A stretch of 20,060 nt of DNA from Arcobacter sp. (lineage in GTDB: Bacteria; Campylobacterota; Campylobacteria; Campylobacterales; Arcobacteraceae): contig DAOVXU010000009.1 of NCBI GenBank assembly GCA_030635995.1, positions 1-20,060 of the forward strand, in the 5' to 3' direction. A program made the position numbers and the translations under genes. Positions 1 to 7,144 of the stretch are shown one piece after another. Position 1 is the first letter of the stretch; the number at the start of each line of letters is the position of its first letter. The notes under the pieces were generated by a model. It made no database searches, was not told the origin of the DNA, and worked only from the letters and a program-made list of their open reading frames with translations.

Positions 1-9
1 AGTGGAAAA

Positions 10-924
10 ATGGATTTAAAAAAAATAAGAGAAGATAGAGAAAAATGGCTTGATTGGAAAAATATAAAGCCAATGAGGGAGGCTTTATTAAAAGTTGAAG
101 CTATAGATATATCAAATGATGTTGAGATTAAACTTGAAGATTGGTTAACTATTGGGGATAAAGATACTTTAACTAAAGAGCAGCAAAATATTATTTACAA
201 TAGTGCAAAAGCTTTAATACCTTGGAGAAAAGGACCATTTAATTTTTGTGGAATGGAACTAGATAGTGAATGGCAATCAAATTTAAAATATAATCTTCTA
301 AGACCACATTTTAATTTAGAAAATAAACTTGTAGCTGATGTTGGATGTAACAATGGATACTATATGTTTAGAATGTTAGAGGATAAACCAAAAAGTTTAG
401 TTGGTTTTGATCCATCTGCTATTTTTAAAACACAATTTGACTTTATTAATCATTTTATGAAAAGTGATATTAAATATGAGCTTCTTGGTGTTGAGCATTT
501 AGAACACTATGAAACAAAATTTGATTTTATATTTATGTTAGGGGTACTTTATCATAGAAGTGATCCTATAGCCTCTTTAAAGTCTTTAAATCGTGCTTTA
601 AATAAAAATGGTGAGATAATCGTAGATTCTTTTATGATAGATGGTGAAGAGGAAGTTTGTTTAGTTCCTCGTGATAGATATGCTATGATCCCTAATATCT
701 ATTTTATACCAACGGTTAATTGCTTTAAAAATTGGTTAAGTAGGGCAGGGTTTATAGATATTGAAGTTATTGAGATCACAACTACTGATTATAAAGAACA
801 GCGAGTAACTCCTTGGACATTTGGTATGAGTTTGGATGATTTTAGAGATAAAGATGATTCAACAAAAACTATTGAGGGATATCCCGCTCCAAAGCGTGTT
901 TATTTAAAAGCAAAGCGTAAGTAA
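10..924 (+). CDS. cmoB: tRNA U34 carboxymethyltransferase CmoB
   Basis: CmoB transfers a carboxymethyl group from carboxy-S-adenosylmethionine (made by CmoA) to 5-hydroxyuridine at wobble position 34 of tRNA, giving cmo5U. It is cytoplasmic. The 304-residue protein is slightly shorter than E. coli CmoB (about 323) but complete. Visible marks are the family signature PWRKGPF at 71-77, the SAM-binding motif I region VADVGCNNGYYM at 108-119, the FDPS segment at 133-136, YHRSDP at 181-186, and the C-terminal GYPAPKR at 290-296. From family knowledge, K74, Y181 and R296 are the likely counterparts of the E. coli carboxylate-binding Lys, Tyr and Arg. A purine-rich AGTGGA precedes the ATG at 10. The window begins only 9 bases upstream, so promoter and operon context cannot be judged. 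No cmoA is visible. It converges on ccsBA across a shared terminator. Confidence 0.95.
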   Translation: MDLKKIREDREKWLDWKNIKPMREALLKVEAIDISNDVEIKLEDWLTIGDKDTLTKEQQNIIYNSAKALIPWRKGPFNFCGMELDSEWQSNLKYNLLRPHFNLENKLVADVGCNNGYYMFRMLEDKPKSLVGFDPSAIFKTQFDFINHFMKSDIKYELLGVEHLEHYETKFDFIFMLGVLYHRSDPIASLKSLNRALNKNGEIIVDSFMIDGEEEVCLVPRDRYAMIPNIYFIPTVNCFKNWLSRAGFIDIEVIEITTTDYKEQRVTPWTFGMSLDDFRDKDDSTKTIEGYPAPKRVYLKAKRK

Positions 925-974
925 ATTAAGCTTCTTTAGAAAACGAGTATACATTAAGGCAATGAAGAGATAAA

Positions 975-1002
975 AAAGTGTCTTTAAAAATAAAGACACT
1001 TT
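975..1002. terminator. Bidirectional terminator between cmoB and ccsBA
   Basis: A perfect 12-bp stem (975-986 with 991-1002) closes an AAAA loop between two convergent genes. On the minus strand the stem runs into a T-rich tract (complement of 972-977), so it fits the end of ccsBA best. On the plus strand the following tract is weaker. Confidence 0.8.
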
Positions 1003-1028
1003 AGCATTTATTATTTATAAAAAAGAGA

Positions 1029-3785
1029 TTAGACTTTTATTTTACCTAATTCTTTTTTTCTATATGCTAATGCAATAATAACAAATACTGATGCTGTTAA
1101 TACATAAACCCAACTAGGGATTGGTACAGGATCACCTGTAGCATAAGAGTGCATACCACTTAGATAAAAGTTTACTCCAAAATATGTCATAAGAATTGCA
1201 GCAAAAGCCAAAGTTGAAGCTACTGCAAATACAAATGGTGTATTTAATTTTGGAACTAATCTAAGGTGTAAAACAATTACATAAGCAATAATAGAGATAT
1301 AAGCCCAAGTCTCTTTTGGATCCCATCCCCAATATCTACCCCAAGATTCATTTGCCCAAACACCACCAATAAAGTTTCCAACTACAAGTGCTGCAAGACC
1401 AATAATTAGTGCTGCTTCATTAATAGCTGTTATTTGTCTAATACTATCATCAATATGTGGTTTTTTAGAATCTCTAAATATAAATAAAATTAATGCCATA
1501 AATCCAAGCATAGCACCTATTGCTAAAAATCCATATGAACCTGTAATAATAGATACATGGATAGTTAGCCAGTAAGATTTAAGTACTGGTACAAGGTTTG
1601 TAATTTGTGGGTCAATTCCCGTTAAATGTGCAGTAAACATAAAAATACCAGCCATAACAACTGCTGCACTTAATGCCATTAGTGAATTTCTAAAGAAAAA
1701 CACACCTGCAAAGATAGCAGACCAAGCGATATAAACTAAAGACTCATAAGTATCACTCCAAGGTGCATGACCACTTACATACCATCTATGCCCCATACCA
1801 AAAGTATGTGCTACAAAAAGAATTGCTAAAATAATAAAGAAAACTGTATTTACTTTCTTTGATTTCCAATTTTTATTAAATACTGTTAAAAAAGAGACAA
1901 TAAATAGAATGAAACCAACTATCATATATGCAATTGTAAGTCTAGAAAAAATAGCAAATTTGTTAAATGAAATTTCACTATCTATGATACTTTGAGTAGG
2001 GATTACACTTTTTCCAACTTTTTGTTGATATTGAGTGATTAAGTTTATATAGTTATTTGCATCGTCCCATTTAGATGTAATAACACTATTAATTAGTCCT
2101 CTAGTCATAGTTCTAACCATCTCTTTATCTTTGTCTTTAAATGCACTCATTGCATCAAGGGGGTTGTACCATTGATTGTTAGATTTATCACTTTGAGGAT
2201 CAGGAAAGATTCTAAATAAATTTCCATAATATACCATATAAGCAATATTTACTCTCTCATCAAGTTTTAGAATATCTCTTTCGTATGTTCCTCTTTTATT
2301 TGGATTCATTGCACTGACTTTATTTACTAGTTCTTTTAAAATATATTGACCTTTTGTATTAAAAACTTCTAAAAAAGCTACATGAGTTCTTTTTTTCTCA
2401 ACTCCTAGAAATGTTTTAAGTTTTGGTGTTTTAAGTTTTAACATTTTAATATTTTGCCACATATTTGGATTTGTCATCATCCCTAAAACAATTTGATTTG
2501 CATTCATCCCTAAAAATGAATTTTTTCTAGTAAGTTTATTTAAAATTTCATTATTTAAAGAATCAAGTGGTTTCATTCGTCCCATATTTGATTGGGTTAC
2601 TAAGCGACTAAGTTTTTCCGCTGTTTCTAAAGAGTTATCCTGGAAATTTTCTAAATAAGAAAGAGTATTATTGTTTTGTGTATTTAACGAATCTATTGCA
2701 CCTGCATTTACTGGATTTTGAGCTAATGCTACTAAAAATGAAACTATAGCAATCGAATTAAATTGTTTTGTATATTTTATAAGTTTTGCAAATCTTGATT
2801 TTTTATCAAATAGATTCATTAAAAGTCCTAATGTTAGTAAAAAATATCCTACATAAGTAGGAAGTGTTCCGGGGTCATTGTTAACCGAAAGGATTGTACC
2901 CTTTTCATCTTGATCATAAGAACTTTGGAAGAATTGATAGCCACCATATTGTAAAGTTGAATTCATATATATTCTATAATCAAATTCAACATTATTCTTT
3001 TTATCAATTAATACAACTTCACTAGCATAAGAAGATGGTGACATACTCCCTGGGTATCTATCTAATGTAAACTCTTTTAGTTTAATTGCAAAAGGAACAA
3101 ATAAAGATTTTGAACCATATTCAATTTTTACTTTTATATTATTTTTAAATTCTAAGTTTCTAGTAATTCCTGTATTTCCTCTTTGTCCTACAAGTTTAGC
3201 AAGTTGTGATTCATCATTTATAGTTAATTTTGTAGATACTAAATTCATAGTTGCAGCACCATTTTTTGCAAATGTATATTTATCTAGTGATACATTTAAA
3301 ATTTTATTACTAGATTCGATATCATAATTAAAGTTATTATTACCTATAGCTCCAAATTCTTTTTGAAATTCATGAGAATATGTTTTTCCATTATCATCAA
3401 TAGTGATTTGGATATATGGCTCAAGTGAAATCATACCACTTTGTGTTTCACCTTCTTTAATATGCATTACACCTTCATATCCAATATATCTAGTCATTGC
3501 TGAACCTATTAACATAACAACAAATGCGATATGAAAAATAAATTTTGCTTTACTATTCCACATTTTTCTTTTAATAATTATACCTAATAGATTAATAATA
3601 GATAAAGTCATAACTATCTCATACCAAAGATGATTATATACAAGAACTCTTGCTGTTGAAACTCCATAATCATTTTCTATAAATGTAGCAACGGCTGCAC
3701 CAAATGCTAATAGTATAAATAGAATTAACATTGTCCAATAGGAGAATAATAAATCAGTTGATTTTTTAAATAAAGTTTTTTGCAT
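1029..3785 (-). CDS. ccsBA: Fused cytochrome c heme lyase CcsBA (System II)
   Basis: CcsBA exports heme and attaches it to CXXCH cysteines of apocytochromes c on the periplasmic side of the inner membrane. The 918-residue protein is a natural fusion. The N-terminal half is ResB/CcsB-like: membrane segments at about 17-36, 57-72 and 84-99, a periplasmic region to about 308, and another helix at about 311-327. The C-terminal half (about 612-912) is a multi-helix CcsA domain. The tryptophan-rich heme-handling motif WGRYWGWDPKETWAY is at 815-829. H85 and H840 fit the two transmembrane heme-ligand histidines, and H743 and H879 the two periplasmic ones. The spacings of the last three (97 and 39 residues) equal those I recall for Helicobacter hepaticus CcsBA (H761, H858, H897). 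It lies downstream of the multiheme cytochrome genes, which it could serve, but it probably matures all c-type cytochromes of the cell. AAGGG precedes the ATG at a rather long spacing of about 11 bases. Confidence 0.95.
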   Translation of the reverse strand: MQKTLFKKSTDLLFSYWTMLILFILLAFGAAVATFIENDYGVSTARVLVYNHLWYEIVMTLSIINLLGIIIKRKMWNSKAKFIFHIAFVVMLIGSAMTRYIGYEGVMHIKEGETQSGMISLEPYIQITIDDNGKTYSHEFQKEFGAIGNNNFNYDIESSNKILNVSLDKYTFAKNGAATMNLVSTKLTINDESQLAKLVGQRGNTGITRNLEFKNNIKVKIEYGSKSLFVPFAIKLKEFTLDRYPGSMSPSSYASEVVLIDKKNNVEFDYRIYMNSTLQYGGYQFFQSSYDQDEKGTILSVNNDPGTLPTYVGYFLLTLGLLMNLFDKKSRFAKLIKYTKQFNSIAIVSFLVALAQNPVNAGAIDSLNTQNNNTLSYLENFQDNSLETAEKLSRLVTQSNMGRMKPLDSLNNEILNKLTRKNSFLGMNANQIVLGMMTNPNMWQNIKMLKLKTPKLKTFLGVEKKRTHVAFLEVFNTKGQYILKELVNKVSAMNPNKRGTYERDILKLDERVNIAYMVYYGNLFRIFPDPQSDKSNNQWYNPLDAMSAFKDKDKEMVRTMTRGLINSVITSKWDDANNYINLITQYQQKVGKSVIPTQSIIDSEISFNKFAIFSRLTIAYMIVGFILFIVSFLTVFNKNWKSKKVNTVFFIILAILFVAHTFGMGHRWYVSGHAPWSDTYESLVYIAWSAIFAGVFFFRNSLMALSAAVVMAGIFMFTAHLTGIDPQITNLVPVLKSYWLTIHVSIITGSYGFLAIGAMLGFMALILFIFRDSKKPHIDDSIRQITAINEAALIIGLAALVVGNFIGGVWANESWGRYWGWDPKETWAYISIIAYVIVLHLRLVPKLNTPFVFAVASTLAFAAILMTYFGVNFYLSGMHSYATGDPVPIPSWVYVLTASVFVIIALAYRKKELGKIKV

Positions 3786-3820
3786 AGTATATAATACCCT
3801 TGTAATAATTAATTTTTGAA

Positions 3821-3826
3821 ATTGTA
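3821..3826 (-). promoter_or_regulatory. Candidate ccsBA promoter -10 box
   Basis: The minus strand reads TACAAT here, predicting a start near 3814 and a leader of about 28 bases before the ccsBA ATG. No -35 box is seen, as is usual in Campylobacterota. The call is tentative in such AT-rich DNA. Confidence 0.35.
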
Positions 3827-3849
3827 TCTAAAATAGTATACTTTTTTAA

Positions 3850-3863
3850 TTGATTTAGAACAA
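3850..3863. promoter_or_regulatory. Imperfect Crp/Fnr-type box upstream of ccsBA
   Basis: TTGAT-TTAG-AACAA matches the Fnr consensus TTGAT-N4-ATCAA at 9 of 10 positions. Its centre (3856.5) is about -42.5 from the start predicted by the TACAAT box, close to the usual class II activator position. It is weaker than the perfect box at the cytochrome operon and may be chance. Confidence 0.35.
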
Positions 3864-3874
3864 TTAATAAAATG

Positions 3875-3910
3875 AAATAAAGTTAATGTAAGGTTACATT
3901 AACTTTATTT
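3875..3910. terminator. Long inverted repeat, likely terminator of the PPIase gene
   Basis: Two 17-base arms (3875-3891 and 3894-3910) are perfectly complementary around a GG centre. It begins about 24 bases past the stop of the peptidyl-prolyl isomerase gene. On the minus strand the descending arm ends T-rich and continues CATTTTATTAA. The stem is AT-rich with few G-C pairs. A terminator is the simplest reading. Confidence 0.6.
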
Positions 3911-3933
3911 ATTGATAATTGAATTTTTTAAAA

Positions 3934-4833
3934 TTAATTAATAATTTTAATTTTAGCTTTGTTTTTAAGTTCTGAGATAGTATCTACAGCCCATTGTTTA
4001 ACAGCTTTTTGCATCATCTCTTCGTTGATTTTTGATCTAACTTGAGTAAATTTACTTTTAAATTCAGGAATATCATTTAAGATATAAAATACTTGATAAC
4101 CAAATTCTGTTTTAATAGGACCTGTAAATGTAGCTACTTTCATATCTTTTAATATAGGTTTTAAAAGATCATTCATTTCAGCTGTTGGTATTTTCCCAAA
4201 ATAACCATTTTCATTTGCAGATGGAGCTTTTGAAAACTCTTTTGCTAATTCTTGAAATTCTATTCTAGCATTTTCAGACTTTTTTAGTTTGCTTACAATA
4301 TCAGCAGCTATTTTTTTTGTATCAACAACAATTACCAATAACTCTTTCATAGCTGGTGTATCATATTTATATTTATTTAATTCATAATAATCTGTTAACT
4401 GCTTTTTAGTTATTTTAATAGTTTCTGCTTGCTCATTTACTAAAAAGTCAAATGCTAATAAACCTTTTTTACTATAAAGCTGTTCTTGTGTATATCCCTC
4501 TATTTTCCCATCATCTTTCATTATTTCAGCTAAAAAACCAGATTGTTTTTGATGGGAATCATCACTATTCATAAATAATACATGTTCTAGCGTTCTAGCA
4601 AATTTATCTGATTTTGATATATCTGTTGAAAGTGCATAATCAGAAGCAAGTCGTTTTTCAACTAGTCTATTTACAATTTTTAATTGCATCTCTTTATCCA
4701 TAGTTTGATAATCTTTTGGAGCAACTTCATCTGTAATATTTTTACCATCTACAACTGCTAATATATTTGCACCAAGAGCCAAAGTAGAAGCACAAGAGAG
4801 TGCTATTCCAAATTTCAATAAACTTTTTATCAT
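3934..4833 (-). CDS. Periplasmic parvulin-type peptidyl-prolyl isomerase (PEB4/SurA-like)
   Basis: This is a predicted secreted chaperone/isomerase for proline cis-trans isomerisation and folding of periplasmic or outer-membrane proteins. The 299 residues start with a signal peptide (KSLLKFGIALSCASTLALGA, 3-22). A helical SurA-N-like region covers about 40-150. A parvulin (rotamase) domain lies at about 158-254, with the characteristic segments GYFGKIPTAEM (210-220) and GPIKTEFGYQVFYI (238-251). A basic helical tail follows. Size and layout match Campylobacter PEB4 (Cj0596) family proteins, and the exact orthology is an inference. AAGGA precedes the ATG. It is separated by hairpins from hao upstream and from ccsBA downstream, so it is probably its own transcription unit. 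Its place between a multiheme cytochrome operon and the heme lyase gene is suggestive but does not prove a role in cytochrome folding. Confidence 0.85.
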   Translation of the reverse strand: MIKSLLKFGIALSCASTLALGANILAVVDGKNITDEVAPKDYQTMDKEMQLKIVNRLVEKRLASDYALSTDISKSDKFARTLEHVLFMNSDDSHQKQSGFLAEIMKDDGKIEGYTQEQLYSKKGLLAFDFLVNEQAETIKITKKQLTDYYELNKYKYDTPAMKELLVIVVDTKKIAADIVSKLKKSENARIEFQELAKEFSKAPSANENGYFGKIPTAEMNDLLKPILKDMKVATFTGPIKTEFGYQVFYILNDIPEFKSKFTQVRSKINEEMMQKAVKQWAVDTISELKNKAKIKIIN

Positions 4834-4914
4834 TATAATCCTTTTTTGTTTAATCGTATGTTACCTATATAAACTTTAAATAAATTAAAAATTTTATTTT
4901 ATTTAAAATTTACA

Positions 4915-4940
4915 AAATGAAGAGGCGAACCCCTTCATTT
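4915..4940 (-). terminator. Terminator downstream of hao
   Basis: A hairpin with arms 4915-4925 and 4930-4940 has one mismatch, G-C pairs next to the loop and a CGAA-type loop (TTCG on the transcript strand). It starts 18 bases past the hao stop and is followed on the minus strand by T-rich sequence. Confidence 0.75.
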
Positions 4941-4957
4941 GTAAAAAATTTCAAAAA

Positions 4958-6307
4958 TTAGTTTTCGATCTTTCCAGATTCCATTCTGTTTTTATAAACA
5001 GATTCTAATTTTCTAATATCTTGTTGTACTTCAAATACACCATGCCAGTGAGCATAATCAGGAGCACCCATAAGAGCACCTTGTCTCATTCTTCTACCTT
5101 CATGATGCCATAAGTGGTACCATAGTCTAAATGCAGCATCAGCCCATTTGTCTTTTTTCATAAGACCTTTTTTAGCTAATTCACCAATCATCTTTTTAGC
5201 ATCATTTGCATATGTATTATATAAATCTACATGCATATCTGCCATTTTAAAGAAGTTTTTAGTGTGAGTTGAAACGTGACAAGATTTACATACATGTTCC
5301 ATTTCAGCTCTAGCAGCTTCACTACCTTTAGGGTGTCCAGCTAATGGATTACCTTTTGAAATTTTACCAGATTTCATATAATCAGTTGCAGCAGTTTCAT
5401 GACCACCATCTCTGTGTTTAGAAATTGGAGCCCAAATGTTCCATTTAAGTCTTCTACTAACATTATGTGTTGTTTTAAGATTACCTATACCACTCATATG
5501 ACAAGTTGCACATGTAGGAGCTCTATAATCACCTGGTTCCCAAGCGTCAGGAGCAGAATCCCATTTCCATGAATTACCTTCTGTGTTATAAACATGTCCA
5601 TGCATAGAGTTATTATAAATCTCGATATCCGGATGATCAGGCCCTAAGTGACACGATGCACAAGCAGCTGGTTTTCTAGCTTCTTCGATTGAAAATTTAT
5701 GTCCAGAGTGACAAGATTTACAGTTACCAACAGATCCATCAGGATACACATTTCCTATACCGTAGTTAGGCCATGTAGCAGCAGTAGGTTTACCATTTTC
5801 CATCTCAATAATTGCACCATGACATTGAACACATCCTGTTGCTGATGGAGAATCTTTAAACTTAGGATGATCTCTACCTTCGTAATGATACATTAAGTCT
5901 TGCATACCTTTTTTAGATTTAACTTGAATAGCACCTCTTGCATGTCCACTGTTTTGAAATTCTTCAACTTCATTAGGGTGACATCTTCCACAAGTTTTTG
6001 GACTAACCATAATTGAAACATTAACTTTTGGTCCACTTTCTGAACTACAGTTTTTAGTTTTCATTGGACTGTCAGCTGTTACACCATGACAATCTAAACA
6101 ACTAACACCAACATGACCATGACGGCTTTCTTTCCAGTCATTTACATGACCAGGAGTTAATTTCGCATGACATTCCACACAGCTCGCACTAGTTTCTGTC
6201 ATATTTCTATCGATTTTTAAAGTTTTTATACCCGCTAAATCGCCAACATTAGCACTAAATAGTAAACTACTAGTTGCTAAAATTGCTATTATAGATTTTT
6301 TAAACAT
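4958..6307 (-). CDS. hao: Octaheme hydroxylamine oxidoreductase, epsilon type (Hao)
   Basis: This is a periplasmic octaheme cytochrome c of the HAO family. It has a signal peptide (about 1-19) and exactly eight CXXCH motifs at 43, 70, 106, 159, 196, 216, 266 and 340. By family order the fourth (159-163) would bind the catalytic heme. D224-H225 in GPDHP after heme 6 are candidates for the distal Asp-His pair. A C-terminal region with LWYHLWHHEGRRM (395-407) and PDYAHWHG (416-423) follows. At 449 residues it is shorter than nitrifier HAO and has no C-terminal membrane anchor. From family knowledge, the Campylobacterota branch (epsilonHao) is thought to lack the nitrifier tyrosine cross-link and to work reductively on nitrite or hydroxylamine, as in the reverse-HURM proposal for Nautilia. 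Direction and product here are inference. GAGGAG precedes the ATG, 16 bases after the nrfH-like stop, so the two genes form an operon. Confidence 0.9.
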   Translation of the reverse strand: MFKKSIIAILATSSLLFSANVGDLAGIKTLKIDRNMTETSASCVECHAKLTPGHVNDWKESRHGHVGVSCLDCHGVTADSPMKTKNCSSESGPKVNVSIMVSPKTCGRCHPNEVEEFQNSGHARGAIQVKSKKGMQDLMYHYEGRDHPKFKDSPSATGCVQCHGAIIEMENGKPTAATWPNYGIGNVYPDGSVGNCKSCHSGHKFSIEEARKPAACASCHLGPDHPDIEIYNNSMHGHVYNTEGNSWKWDSAPDAWEPGDYRAPTCATCHMSGIGNLKTTHNVSRRLKWNIWAPISKHRDGGHETAATDYMKSGKISKGNPLAGHPKGSEAARAEMEHVCKSCHVSTHTKNFFKMADMHVDLYNTYANDAKKMIGELAKKGLMKKDKWADAAFRLWYHLWHHEGRRMRQGALMGAPDYAHWHGVFEVQQDIRKLESVYKNRMESGKIEN

Positions 6308-6323
6308 TTTATTTCTCCTCTAT

Positions 6324-6878
6324 TTATTTAACATTTTTTTGTTTAGGTAAATGTAATCCTAAGTTTTTGTGACCTACATTTTCGTGACAACTTACACATT
6401 TTTTGTCTGTTGTACCAGCAAAATACGCTCTGTGTCCTTTGAAAGCTTTAAGATTCGACATAGTTGACTCTTCTAAGTTTGTATGACAAGCTATACAAGC
6501 ACTATCATAAACAAAGTGTTCTCTATGTTTTCGTTTCTCTTCCCAATCAATTTTATCTAAATCATAAAAATTTTGAGCATAGATATCATGAAATCCCGTT
6601 TGGATTTTAGAAAGTAAATAGTTCATTGTATTGTCATGTGGTAAATGACAATCTACACATTTTACTTCCATACCATGCTTACCAGCACCACCGTGAACAT
6701 CCATCTTGTATGCGTCTACCATAGGTTGCATGGTATGACACATTCCACAAAAGTTTTTATCACTTGTTGCTTTAATACTAACAGCACTAATAAACGCAAT
6801 TATTAGCCCCAATATAATACCAACAATGATTAAAACAATTGGAAATTTAGATTTAGTTTCTTTGTCGTCTTTTTCCAT
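6324..6878 (-). CDS. NapC/NrfH-family tetraheme quinol dehydrogenase, Hao partner
   Basis: This membrane-anchored tetraheme cytochrome c should oxidise menaquinol and pass electrons to the periplasmic Hao encoded next. The 184 residues show a cytoplasmic polar start, one membrane helix (about 13-34), then four CXXCH motifs at 44, 74, 128 and 161. The first (CGMCHTM) is followed closely by methionine, as in NrfH-type proteins. Length and heme number match NrfH/NapC. It is not nrfH in the strict sense, because no nrfA follows; the partner is hao, as in other Campylobacterota hao loci. The start is fixed by an excellent Shine-Dalgarno (AGGAGGTGA, complement of 6882-6890), the strongest in the window. 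This is the first gene of the operon and lies behind a promoter with a perfect Fnr-type box. Confidence 0.9.
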   Translation of the reverse strand: MEKDDKETKSKFPIVLIIVGIILGLIIAFISAVSIKATSDKNFCGMCHTMQPMVDAYKMDVHGGAGKHGMEVKCVDCHLPHDNTMNYLLSKIQTGFHDIYAQNFYDLDKIDWEEKRKHREHFVYDSACIACHTNLEESTMSNLKAFKGHRAYFAGTTDKKCVSCHENVGHKNLGLHLPKQKNVK

Positions 6879-6881
6879 TGT

Positions 6882-6890
6882 TCACCTCCT
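6882..6890 (-). promoter_or_regulatory. Strong ribosome binding site of the nrfH-like gene
   Basis: AGGAGGTGA, nearly full complementarity to the 16S rRNA tail, sits three bases before the ATG at 6878. It is clearly stronger than the sites of the other genes here and suggests high translation once the operon is on. Confidence 0.85.
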
Positions 6891-6945
6891 CTTCTATCCA
6901 GTAATAACTTTTAATATTTGCTTAAATATCAAAAGTAATTGGAGA

Positions 6946-6954
6946 ATTTTAGCA
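6946..6954 (-). promoter_or_regulatory. Extended -10 promoter of the nrfH-like/hao operon
   Basis: The minus strand reads TGCTAAAAT, an extended -10 (TG-n-TAAAAT). It predicts a start near 6939 and a 61-base leader. A second TAAAAT at 6954-6959 is possible, but only the first places the Fnr-type box at -41.5. Confidence 0.6.
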
Positions 6955-6973
6955 TTTTAAAACTTAAATACTC

Positions 6974-6987
6974 TTGATATATATCAA
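6974..6987. promoter_or_regulatory. Perfect Crp/Fnr-type operator (TTGAT-N4-ATCAA)
   Basis: TTGATATATATCAA is a 14-base perfect palindrome equal to the classical Fnr consensus. Its centre at 6980.5 is exactly -41.5 from the start predicted by the extended -10 at 6946-6954, the standard class II activation geometry. The plus-strand gene at 7145 is too far away (predicted start near 7121) for direct class II control. Which Crp/Fnr-family protein binds cannot be told from this window; oxygen, nitrite/NO or another signal are all open. Confidence 0.7.
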
Positions 6988-7105
6988 ATTATTATTATAA
7001 ATATAGGGTTAAATTATAGAAATATTAGTAAAAGTTATAATTGATAGGAAAAGGAACGATACGATAAATTATAATATAAGAAAAAGAAATAGTAAAGTCA
7101 ATCTA

Positions 7106-7114
7106 TGATAAAAT
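7106..7114 (+). promoter_or_regulatory. Extended -10 promoter of the FISUMP-domain gene
   Basis: TGATAAAAT (TG-n-TAAAAT) predicts a start near 7121. GGAG at 7133-7136 lies eight bases before the ATG at 7145. No -35 box is seen. Confidence 0.5.
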
Positions 7115-7144
7115 CGAATAAATAAAAATAATGGAGAATATTAG

